Shown here piece after piece: positions 43,547 to 50,820 of a stretch of 64,000 bases of DNA. Numbering within the stretch: position 1 is the stretch's first letter; each line of letters starts with the position of its first letter. Under the pieces are notes generated by a model, which saw only the letters and a list, made by a program, of their open reading frames with translations, did no database searches and was not told the DNA's origin. Made by a program: the position numbers and the translations under genes. Origin of the DNA: Actinomadura livida (GTDB lineage Bacteria > Actinomycetota > Actinomycetes > Streptosporangiales > Streptosporangiaceae); the NCBI RefSeq assembly GCF_014648675.1, contig NZ_BMRO01000001.1, positions 556,021-620,020 of the forward strand. The letters are read 5' to 3'.

Positions 43547-44364
43547 TGTGCTCCTTCGTCGTGGAGGCGCCACGCGTCGGTGACGAGCGTGGACACCCGG
43601 GTCTCCAACTTGCCCGCGTCCGGGGAGGCCGCCGCCAGGCGCCGCTCGGCGTCGGCGAGCCAGGGCCACTCGGTCGCCCAGTGCGCGGCGTCCACCAGGG
43701 CGGGGCCGCCTTGCTCGGTGAACTCCGAGGCGGGGTGGTGCCGCAGGTCGGCGGTGAGGTAGACGTCGACACCGGCGTCGCGCGCGGTGCCGAGCAGGGA
43801 GTCGCCGGCGCCCCCGCACACGGCGACGGTGCGGACGGCGCGGTCAGGGTCGCCCGCGGCCCGCACCCCCCAGGCGGTGGACGGCAGCCCGGCCGCCACC
43901 CGCCCGGTGAACTCCCGCAGCGTGACGGGCTCGGCCAGCTCCCCGATCCGGCCGAGGCCGCGGCGGGGATCGTCGTCGGCGGGGACCATCGGGCGCAGCT
44001 CGCCGGTGAGGCCGACGGCCCGCGCCAGCGCGTCCGACACGCCGGGCTCGGCCCGGTCCGCGTTGGTGTGCGCGGTGTGCAGCGCCACCCCGTTCCTGAT
44101 CATCCGGTGGACGAGCCGGCCCTTCGGCGTCGTCGCGGCGACCGAGTGCACCCCGCGCAGCAGCAGCGGATGATGCGTGACCACCAGGTCGGCCCCCCAC
44201 TCCAGCGCCTCGTCGATCACGGCGGCCACCGGGTCGACCGCGAACAGCACCCGTCCGACCTCCTGGGCGGGGTCGCCGCACACGAGACCGACGGCGTCCC
44301 AGGACTCCGCCCACTCGGGCGGATAGAGCTCCTCCAGGGCCGTGATGACATGGGATAGGCGCAC
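43543..44364 (-). CDS. NIF3-like dinuclear metal protein
   Basis: 273 residues, DUF34/NIF3 family, formerly linked to GTP cyclohydrolase 1 type 2. N-terminal LYPPEWAESWDAVGLVCGD, metal-binding VTHHPLLLRG and HTAHTNAD, and the C-terminal DLRHHPASEF and DAAHWATEWP are the family signature; the His/Glu/Asp cluster binds two metals in a toroid hexamer. A proposed role is damage control of metal- or folate-linked metabolites. It is first in the NIF3-zinc ribbon-RNase HI operon. GTG at 44364 is used. Confidence 0.92.
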   Translation of the reverse strand: MRLSHVITALEELYPPEWAESWDAVGLVCGDPAQEVGRVLFAVDPVAAVIDEALEWGADLVVTHHPLLLRGVHSVAATTPKGRLVHRMIRNGVALHTAHTNADRAEPGVSDALARAVGLTGELRPMVPADDDPRRGLGRIGELAEPVTLREFTGRVAAGLPSTAWGVRAAGDPDRAVRTVAVCGGAGDSLLGTARDAGVDVYLTADLRHHPASEFTEQGGPALVDAAHWATEWPWLADAERRLAAASPDAGKLETRVSTLVTDAWRLHDEGAH

Positions 44365-44491
44365 GTCCCGCAGGCTACCGCGCCGAGCCGCTCCCAACGA
44401 GCCACCGAGCGTCACCACGGAGTCCGGAGGTCTGAAACGATAGGCCGGGGGACAGCCAGACAGTGACAGAACCCAAAGAGGGGAGAACGCC

Positions 44492-45043
44492 ATGTCGGCT
44501 TCCGGCGCCGCGGCGGAACCGGAGCCCACCCAGCCCACCGGTCCCTTGGAGCCGACCGCCGAACGGCCGTACATGCCCGGCTACGGCATCGTGGGCCCGG
44601 AGGAGGGCAGCGGCCTGCTGCCGTGGTCCTGGGCCGTGGAGCAGTTGCGGGAGGCCCGCAACTTCTGGCTCTGCACGGTGCGGCCGGACGGACGGCCGCA
44701 CGCCATGCCGGTGTGGGGCGCCTGGTCCGGTGAGGCACTGCTTTTCAGCAGCAGCGTCCCGTCCCGCAAGATGGTGAACCTGCGGGCGAACCCGCGGGTC
44801 GTGGTCACCACCGAAGAGGCCGAGAACCCCGTGGTCATCGAGGGGATCGCCGAGGTGCTGACCGAGCAAAAGGACCTCCAACGGTTCATCGACCTCGTCA
44901 ATTCCAAGTACGCGACCAGATATCGTGTGGACTTCCTGGACCCCGAGGTCAACGCGACCGTCGCGGTACGGCCCCAGCAGGCCTTCGGGCTCCGCCAGGG
45001 AGACTTCACCGGTTCTCCCACCCGGTGGTCCTTCACGACCTGA
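44492..45043 (+). CDS. Pyridoxamine 5'-phosphate oxidase-fold (FDOR-type) protein
   Basis: 183 residues, split beta-barrel flavin- or F420-binding family. A disordered first 40 residues precede the barrel: FWLCTVRPDGRPHAMPVWGAW and ALLFSSSVPSRKMVNLRANPRVVVTTE are typical of FDOR/PPOX-like oxidoreductases of actinobacteria, which reduce quinones or biliverdin with F420 or flavin. Cofactor cannot be decided by eye. ATG at 44492 has AGAGGGGAGAACGCC. Confidence 0.85.
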   Translation: MSASGAAAEPEPTQPTGPLEPTAERPYMPGYGIVGPEEGSGLLPWSWAVEQLREARNFWLCTVRPDGRPHAMPVWGAWSGEALLFSSSVPSRKMVNLRANPRVVVTTEEAENPVVIEGIAEVLTEQKDLQRFIDLVNSKYATRYRVDFLDPEVNATVAVRPQQAFGLRQGDFTGSPTRWSFTT

Positions 45044-45088
45044 GCGGTCGCCGGGATCAATCTGGCCACCCATCGCGTTGGAGAGTGT

Positions 45089-45433
45089 GTGAAGTCACCC
45101 TTTCGCCGCCGCAAGCGCGTCAAGGGCCGCGCCATGGGCAACCGCCCGGAGCCGGCCGAGCAGGAGATCGTCGAATGGCCCCGCGAGGGGACGGGCAAGT
45201 CCTCGCTGATGGGCGCCATCCGCGGTGACGGTGAGACCGGCGCCGGGTTCGGCGGCGGCATGTTCGAGGACTTGGCGTCCGCGTTCGAGGGGTCGAAGAA
45301 GGTCAAGCTCGAGGAGCAGGAGCGGCAGAAGGTCCTGCGCCAGGACGACCACGAGCAGACCGGCTCCGGCAGCACGCGCGACGACCTGGACTCGGGCAGG
45401 ATCCGCATCCGCCGGACCCCGCCGCCGGAATAA
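45089..45433 (+). CDS. DUF6191-like small protein
   Basis: 114 residues: basic N-terminus (SPFRRRKRVKGRAMG), a central GGMFEDLASAFEGSKKVKLEEQERQ-type helix (split here as GGMFEDLASAF then EEQERQKVLRQDD), and a C-terminal DDLDSGRIRIRR. This pattern, an MFxEL helix followed by LDSGxIxIR, matches what I recall as DUF6191. Function unknown. GTG start at 45089 after TTGGAGAGTGT. Followed at once by the LexA-controlled gene, but with its own stop before that promoter. Confidence 0.65.
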   Translation: MKSPFRRRKRVKGRAMGNRPEPAEQEIVEWPREGTGKSSLMGAIRGDGETGAGFGGGMFEDLASAFEGSKKVKLEEQERQKVLRQDDHEQTGSGSTRDDLDSGRIRIRRTPPPE

Positions 45434-45447
45434 CGTGTCCGATTTGT

Positions 45448-45477
45448 ATCGAACATAAGTTCGAAGTCGGGTTATCC
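45448..45477 (+). promoter_or_regulatory. LexA (SOS) box overlapping a promoter
   Basis: TCGAACATAAGTTCGA at 45448-45463 is a perfect inverted repeat matching the actinobacterial LexA site TCGAAC-N4-GTTCGA. A -10 like TATCCT at 45472-45477 lies seven bases before the GTG start at 45485, so the box covers the -35 region and the transcript is probably leaderless. Confidence 0.87.
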
Positions 45478-45484
45478 TGACCTC

Positions 45485-45883
45485 GTGAGCACCTACGTCC
45501 CGCCCGGCTGGCCCGCGCAGGTGCACCCACCGGGCACCGAGCGCTTCGAGGACACCGCCCTGGCCTGGCTGCTCGAACTCGTCCCGCCCGAGTACCGGCG
45601 CTACGGCGTGCTGCGCCGCTACCCCATCGCCCTCGCCCGGATGGCCCGCCACCACGCCGCCGCGTCCGTGGAGGCGGCCCGCGAGGGCTTCCGCACCGCC
45701 CGCGTCGACCTCGGGGACGTCGTCCCGCCGCACGGCGTCGAGTCGGTCCTGGAGACCTACCGCCGCGAGGGCGCCCGCCTGGTCGCCCTCCTGCAGGCGA
45801 TCGAACTCGTCGAGACGGCCCTGCGCGGCCTCGCCGAGCCAGACGATCCCCGACATCGCCGACCTTTCACCCCGAAGCTGTGA
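45485..45883 (+). CDS. SOS-regulated helical protein of unknown function
   Basis: 132 residues, predicted all-helical: FEDTALAWLLELVPPEYRRY, a His/Arg-rich segment LARMARHHAAASVEAAREGF, and a C-terminal helix LVALLQAIELVETALRGLAE. No catalytic motif, no membrane helix. I recall similar short proteins in other actinomycetes without a known role. A perfect LexA box directly upstream means it should be induced by DNA damage. It is not next to imuA, dnaE2 or recA. The gene 66 bases downstream starts with its own ribosome site and might be read through from this promoter. Confidence 0.8.
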   Translation: MSTYVPPGWPAQVHPPGTERFEDTALAWLLELVPPEYRRYGVLRRYPIALARMARHHAAASVEAAREGFRTARVDLGDVVPPHGVESVLETYRREGARLVALLQAIELVETALRGLAEPDDPRHRRPFTPKL

Positions 45884-45949
45884 CCCTCCCGTTGACGCTG
45901 CGTCGTGGCGTGCGCAAACCTTTGAACCGATCCTGACGGGAGGGTTCCG

Positions 45950-47860
45950 GTGAGCACACCACCTGGGTGGTACCCAGATCCAGAGTGGATGGGCCGCGAA
46001 CGCTACTGGAACGGCCAAACCTGGACCGACCAGTCCCGCCCCTACGCCACCCGCTCCCGCCGCCGCCCCACCCCACCCCCGGAAACCCCCCAAGCACCCC
46101 CACCCGCCCCCACACCGCCGCCAACGCCACAGACGCCACCCCCAGCAGAGCCCCCGACGCCCCGGGCCGCTCCACGACCCTCAGCACCGCCCCCACCACC
46201 ATGGGGCGCTCCACGACCCTCCCCAGAGGCAACGCCGCCACCGCGCAAGACCGCGCCGCCACCGGTCAGAGCAGCGACACCACCGCTGCCCACCACGCCA
46301 CCTCCGGCAGGCCCACCACCATCGGGGATTCCACAGCCCTCACCAGAGGCAGCCCCGCCCTCCCAGAGCACCACCGACCCGCCATCAGCGGCAGCGATAC
46401 CGCCAGCACCGCAAACCGCACCAAGGCCGTCACCACAAGCGACGCCCTCCCCGCGCGACACCACACCACCAACGGAAGCAGCGCCACTAGCGCCGCCCAC
46501 CACGCCGCCTCCAGCAGGGCCACCCACACCATGGGGTGCACCGCGGTCCTCACCAGAGGCACCACCGCCCTCGCGCGGCACAACCGACCCGCCACCGGCG
46601 GCGGCGATGGCGTCATTGCCGCAAGCCGCGCCGCAGCCGTCACCACAGGTGCCGCCGCCACCTCGCGACGCCGCGCGCCCGGCGGGAGCAGGGATGCCGG
46701 CGCCGACCATCGGGCCACCTTCAGCGGGGTTTCCACCGCCTTTGGGGGTTCCGCGGACCTCGTCGGAGGCAGCGCCGTCGGCGGGAGGGGTGTCGCCGCC
46801 TCGTGACGCGCCGCCGTTGGTAGGTGGGGTGCCGCCTGCGGCCGAGGCTTCGCCGCCGTCCGGTGCGGCAGCCTCGGCAGGGGCGGCGACGTCGTCGGGC
46901 GCTTCGCCCTCGGGTGTTGTGCCGTCCCTGGTGGGGGCGTCGGAGGTTGGGGGTGTGGTGTCTTCGGCTGGGGACGGCGCCTTGGCGGTGCCGGAGGGGC
47001 GGGCTCTCGTCGGGCAGCCGCCTGGGGAGGGGCGGTTTCTTCCGCCTGGGCGGGTGGAGGGTTCTGGGCGGGCGGGGGCTTCGGTCGGAGTGGTCGTTGC
47101 CGCTGAGGCCGTGGTGGTGGCGGCGGTCGCGTTTGGGGTGCATGTCATCTGGCCCTTGTGGGGGGCCGGTGTGGTGGTCGCGGTTTGGGCGGTCATGTTG
47201 GTGGCGCCGGTGGCCGCTTCGCGGGCCTACGGGTATCGCGAGCCGGTGGACGCTGAGCGGGTGCGGTTGGAGCAGGCGTGGCGGAACGTCCAGCGGCAGG
47301 CGGGGGCCGGGGCGTATCGGCTGGTCGTCGTCGAGTCTGAGGAGCTGAACGCGTGCATGCCGTTCGGCCGGACGGTGGCGGTCACGTCCCATTCGGCGCG
47401 TTCGCTGGAGCCCGGCCGGCTTGAGGCCGTGCTGGCCCATGAGCTGGGGCACGTGGCGGGGTGGCGGACGGTGCCCGCGTTCGTCCATGCGCAGGTCACG
47501 TTGCCGAGCCGGGCGGGGCTGTGGGCGCTGCGGGGGGTGTGGGCTCCGATCGCGCCCATGTGGAAGCGGGCCGTCGCGTGGCACCGGCCGATCGGGTTCC
47601 TGGCGGTGTTCCTTCTGGGCGTGGTCGCGACGGTTGCCACGGCGCTGCTGGTCCTGCCCGCGGGGGTTGCGTTCGTCGCGGCGTGGGTCGCGCGGCTGCC
47701 GCGTGGGCGGGCGGAGGCGCGGGCGGACGCGGCGGCGGTGCGGTTCGGCTTCGGGGCCGATCTCGTGGCGGCCGTGGAGCATCGCATCGAGAACGCCCCG
47801 CACGGGTTGCCGATGCCTCTCGTCCGGCGGGCCCAGGGGTTGCGGCGGCGGCTCGGCTGA
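45950..47860 (+). CDS. DUF2510 domain - Pro-rich linker - M48 metalloprotease
   Basis: 636 residues. The N-terminal DUF2510 motif (WYPDPEWMGRERYWNGQTW) is a short tag common on actinobacterial membrane proteins. About 350 residues of Pro/Ala/Ser/Thr-rich linker with repeated PPPAGPP-PWGAPR-SPE units follow, then two membrane helices (about 380-430) and an M48-type protease domain with zinc motif LAHELGHVAG near residue 497 and a distal ARADAAAVRFG segment carrying the third ligand. GTG at 45950 with GGGAGGG. Base composition flips from C-rich to G-rich near 46730, midway along the linker. Confidence 0.88.
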   Translation: MSTPPGWYPDPEWMGRERYWNGQTWTDQSRPYATRSRRRPTPPPETPQAPPPAPTPPPTPQTPPPAEPPTPRAAPRPSAPPPPPWGAPRPSPEATPPPRKTAPPPVRAATPPLPTTPPPAGPPPSGIPQPSPEAAPPSQSTTDPPSAAAIPPAPQTAPRPSPQATPSPRDTTPPTEAAPLAPPTTPPPAGPPTPWGAPRSSPEAPPPSRGTTDPPPAAAMASLPQAAPQPSPQVPPPPRDAARPAGAGMPAPTIGPPSAGFPPPLGVPRTSSEAAPSAGGVSPPRDAPPLVGGVPPAAEASPPSGAAASAGAATSSGASPSGVVPSLVGASEVGGVVSSAGDGALAVPEGRALVGQPPGEGRFLPPGRVEGSGRAGASVGVVVAAEAVVVAAVAFGVHVIWPLWGAGVVVAVWAVMLVAPVAASRAYGYREPVDAERVRLEQAWRNVQRQAGAGAYRLVVVESEELNACMPFGRTVAVTSHSARSLEPGRLEAVLAHELGHVAGWRTVPAFVHAQVTLPSRAGLWALRGVWAPIAPMWKRAVAWHRPIGFLAVFLLGVVATVATALLVLPAGVAFVAAWVARLPRGRAEARADAAAVRFGFGADLVAAVEHRIENAPHGLPMPLVRRAQGLRRRLG

Positions 47861-47864
47861 GCGG

Positions 47865-50015
47865 TCAGCCCTTGCCGAAGAGCGGCGGGGGCCCCTGGCG
47901 GGGGTCGTCCGGTGACCGCGGGCCCGACTGCTGGCCGGGTGGCGGGCCCGGGTCGGACGCCAGGGGGGCACGCGGTGGGGGCGCTCCCTGCCGGGTGGCC
48001 CACTGCGGGGCGGGATGCGTGCCCCACTGCGGCTGGACGGGCGGAGCCAGAGCGGGGTCGGGGACTGGAACGGCCGCGGGCGGTGGGGGCGGGTCTGGGA
48101 GGGGGCCGGTGGTCACGCGGTCCAGGGTGATGATGGCCGGGTCGCATTCGACCGGCGTGATGGTGCGGCCACCGCCGGGGGCGGACAGGACCAGCAGCAG
48201 CGCGTGGTCCGGGAGGTGCTGGAGGGTGACGGGTTCGACGGCGTACTCGTACACGCGCTGGGTGGTGTCGGCGTCGCTCCAGTTGGTGCCCTCGGCGAAG
48301 GCGTAGGCGGCCGACCAGTTCCGGGACGTCGACGTGGCGGTCCCCCGGGTGTCGCTGGTGCTGCTGCCGCCGCCCCGGTTGCTGCCGCGCTGGGAGGACG
48401 TCGAGCGGTCGGGGAACAGCCCGAACATCTCGCCGCCCGAGTAGCTGACGCCGGACGAGCGGCTCGTCCCCCAGTTGCGGGACGTGCCCGTCGTGTGGCT
48501 GGTGCTGTAGGTGTCGGAGTCGCCCTCGCCCCGCGTGTCGGTGGACGTGTGCGACTCGTTCCCGCCGACGTTCTTCGTGATCTGCGACAGGACGAAGCGG
48601 TGGTCGCGCCCGATGAAGTCGGCGGCCTTCGCGGCGTCCTCGTGGTTGCCGAGCCGCATGAACGCGACCGCGCCGCCGCCGATCATCTCCGCGGACGTGT
48701 CCCGCAGCCGCCGGAACAGCAGGGTCAGCGGGACGCCGCGCCGCTCGCACGCGTCCGACAGCCGTTCCAGGTGGCGGCGGGCCAGTTCGTCGGCGCCGGC
48801 GATGACCAGCGCGGGCGTGGAGTCCTGGGACGCGGTGATGCGGTGCGTGACCCACTGGACGACCAGGTCGGTGAGCAGTTCGGAGCGGACGTTGCGGGCC
48901 CGGCTGTCGAGCGCGATGCACGTCAGGTAGCCGACACCCTCCTTCGAGGGCTCGGTGCCGAGGTTCTCCAGCGGGTGCACGTAGGACTCGATCCGCGACA
49001 GGTTGGCGTGGGCCTGGCGGCGGTACTCCACGGTGAAGAGGTTGCCGGTGATGTGCCGCCGCTCCTCGCGGGTCAGCAGGTCGCCGTCGTCGGGTTCGCC
49101 CATGAGGGCGCGGAGGGCCGCGGCGATCCGGCCTAAGGTGACGTTGTCGCCGAGGGCCCCGCACACCTTGGTGAGGATGCGGTCGTCCATGCTGCGGTCA
49201 GCGCGTGCGGCGTCCGGTGTACCGCCGTGTATGGATTCGACGACCGCGTCCACGAGGTCCTGCGGGGGCATGTCCGCCAGGAGCGTGGACGATGCCTGGC
49301 GGCTGGGCAGCAGTTGCGCGTCCACCCCCATCCAGGCCGCCTGGGCCAGCTCGACCAGTTCGCGGCTGACGAACTCCCTGGACAGGTCGAGCACCAGCAG
49401 CGGCTGGACCGCGAGTGTGGACGTCCCGTACGTGGTCAGCAGCGCCTCCCACGCCCACAGGTTCCCGCCGAACACGTCCAGGCGACGTCCAGGTCGTGGG
49501 GCGGCCCCCCACTCGGGCAGGGAATCGAGCCGCGCACGCTCTGCGGTGTCGTGGGCGTGCTTGCGCGCCTGCCATTGCCGCGCCTGGTCCTGGTAGCCGT
49601 TCGTGATCTGCTGCCGGGCCAGCTCGTACGCCTGGCGGGCGGCGTTCCGCTGCCGGACGGCCCACCAGGTCAGCGCCGTGCCCGGCGCAGCCACGATGGC
49701 CCCGAGCAGGAGCGACCCGACCGGGACGGCCGCGCCGGAGCCGGGCGCGGTGCAGGCGGCGAACAGCAGGAGGAGGGAGCCGATGCCCGCGCTCACCGGG
49801 AAGGTCCGGCTGAGGCGGCGCTGGGCGGCCTGCTCGGTCTCGCGGACGCGGCGCGCCAGGTAGTCCGGCAGCGCCTGCTGCCGCGGCGGAGGCTCCGGGA
49901 ACGGCCGCAGGAACCACCAGCGGTCCCGGAAGACCCAGCCGAGGCGGGGGTCGGGGCTGAAGAGCCGCTCGCGGCGCGACAGCAGTCCTGCAGGATCGAC
50001 CGGTCGGCCCATCAC
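47865..50015 (-). CDS. TraG/VirD4-related protein lacking a Walker A motif
   Basis: About 716 residues. Two membrane helices (about 68-115) lie behind a basic head. A long helical/beta region follows, then IAGADELARRHLERLSDACE and RRGVPLTLLFRRLRD, AFMRLGNHEDA and FIGRDHRFVLSQIT, a Ser/Thr/Gly-rich tract of about 90 residues, EYAVEPVTLQHLPDHALLL, and a Pro-rich tail. That C-terminal order, Walker-B-like strand, SQ(I/L)T, serine linker, then TLQxLP, recalls actinobacterial type IV coupling proteins, but no P-loop is present. Convergent to the protease and divergent from the exonuclease-HerA pair. Start GTG 50015 or ATG 50012. Confidence 0.7.
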   Translation of the reverse strand: MMGRPVDPAGLLSRRERLFSPDPRLGWVFRDRWWFLRPFPEPPPRQQALPDYLARRVRETEQAAQRRLSRTFPVSAGIGSLLLLFAACTAPGSGAAVPVGSLLLGAIVAAPGTALTWWAVRQRNAARQAYELARQQITNGYQDQARQWQARKHAHDTAERARLDSLPEWGAAPRPGRRLDVFGGNLWAWEALLTTYGTSTLAVQPLLVLDLSREFVSRELVELAQAAWMGVDAQLLPSRQASSTLLADMPPQDLVDAVVESIHGGTPDAARADRSMDDRILTKVCGALGDNVTLGRIAAALRALMGEPDDGDLLTREERRHITGNLFTVEYRRQAHANLSRIESYVHPLENLGTEPSKEGVGYLTCIALDSRARNVRSELLTDLVVQWVTHRITASQDSTPALVIAGADELARRHLERLSDACERRGVPLTLLFRRLRDTSAEMIGGGAVAFMRLGNHEDAAKAADFIGRDHRFVLSQITKNVGGNESHTSTDTRGEGDSDTYSTSHTTGTSRNWGTSRSSGVSYSGGEMFGLFPDRSTSSQRGSNRGGGSSTSDTRGTATSTSRNWSAAYAFAEGTNWSDADTTQRVYEYAVEPVTLQHLPDHALLLVLSAPGGGRTITPVECDPAIITLDRVTTGPLPDPPPPPAAVPVPDPALAPPVQPQWGTHPAPQWATRQGAPPPRAPLASDPGPPPGQQSGPRSPDDPRQGPPPLFGKG

Positions 50016-50242
50016 GACCTGACCCCCCGTTCTCCTCGGGTGCCGATTCGATCGTCACGCCCTGCGGGGTATGCGCGGCGATGCCCAAACAACCCAAGCA
50101 GATTGACACGGAACTTGTCAGGCCATCGGCCCCGAAACGGCCTTCCCAATGGCGGGCTTGCTCAATAGCCTGACTGCCCATGGCGGACGGCGGGGGACGG
50201 GGCGCGGGCCGCGTTCGCGCCCGTCCTGGAAAGGCGTGTGTG

Positions 50243-50818
50243 ATGGCGCGGGTCGAGCTGTACGTCTCGGTCGACGTCGAGGCGGACGGGCCGATCCCCG
50301 GGCCGTACTCGATGCTCAGTTTCGGCATGGCCGTATGCGGGACGTTCGACGGGGCGGAATTCACCGGGCACGACCCGTCCGAGCGGACCTTCTACGCGGA
50401 GCTGAAGCCGATCAGCGACGGCTTCGACCCGCGGGCCCTGGACGTCAGCGGGCTGGACCGCGAGCGGCTCGCCCGGGAGGGCCGCGATCCGGCGGAGGCG
50501 ATGCGGGACGCGTCGGCGTGGGTCAAGTCGGTCGCGGGCCGCGCGCTGCCGGTGCTGGTGGCGTATCCCCTGGCCTACGACTGGATGTGGCTGTACTGGT
50601 ACTGGATGCGGTTCACGTCGCACTCCCCTTTCGGCCATTCACGGCATCTGGACATCAAGAGCCTCTACGCGGCCAAGGCGGGCGCGATGGTGGCGCAGTC
50701 GACGAAGCGCCAGATGCCGGCGGCGCTGCTGGCCGCGCGCCCGCACACGCACAACGCCCTGGACGACGCCCTTGAGCAGGCGGAACTGTTCCAGAACCTG
50801 TTCCGCTGGGACGGCTGA
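50243..50818 (+). CDS. DEDDh 3'-5' exonuclease
   Basis: 191 residues with the four acidic residues and the His of the DEDDh group: D11 and E13 in SVDVEADGP, D113 in LAYDWMW, and H170 with D175 in HNALDDA. It is most like the small stand-alone Rv2179c-type exoribonucleases, which trim 3' overhangs of RNA; DNA as substrate is also possible. I use the ATG at 50243, which starts at the conserved strand; an ATG at 50180 would add 21 Gly/Arg-rich residues. Two bases separate its stop from the HerA-type ATPase, so the pair is one operon. Confidence 0.85.
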   Translation: MARVELYVSVDVEADGPIPGPYSMLSFGMAVCGTFDGAEFTGHDPSERTFYAELKPISDGFDPRALDVSGLDRERLAREGRDPAEAMRDASAWVKSVAGRALPVLVAYPLAYDWMWLYWYWMRFTSHSPFGHSRHLDIKSLYAAKAGAMVAQSTKRQMPAALLAARPHTHNALDDALEQAELFQNLFRWDG

Positions 50819-50820
50819 CC

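Noticed and set aside
50180-50242. Upstream start for the DEDDh exonuclease
   Set aside because: It adds only Gly/Arg-rich residues with no family match. The later ATG starts directly at the catalytic strand, though a leaderless start at 50180 cannot be fully excluded.
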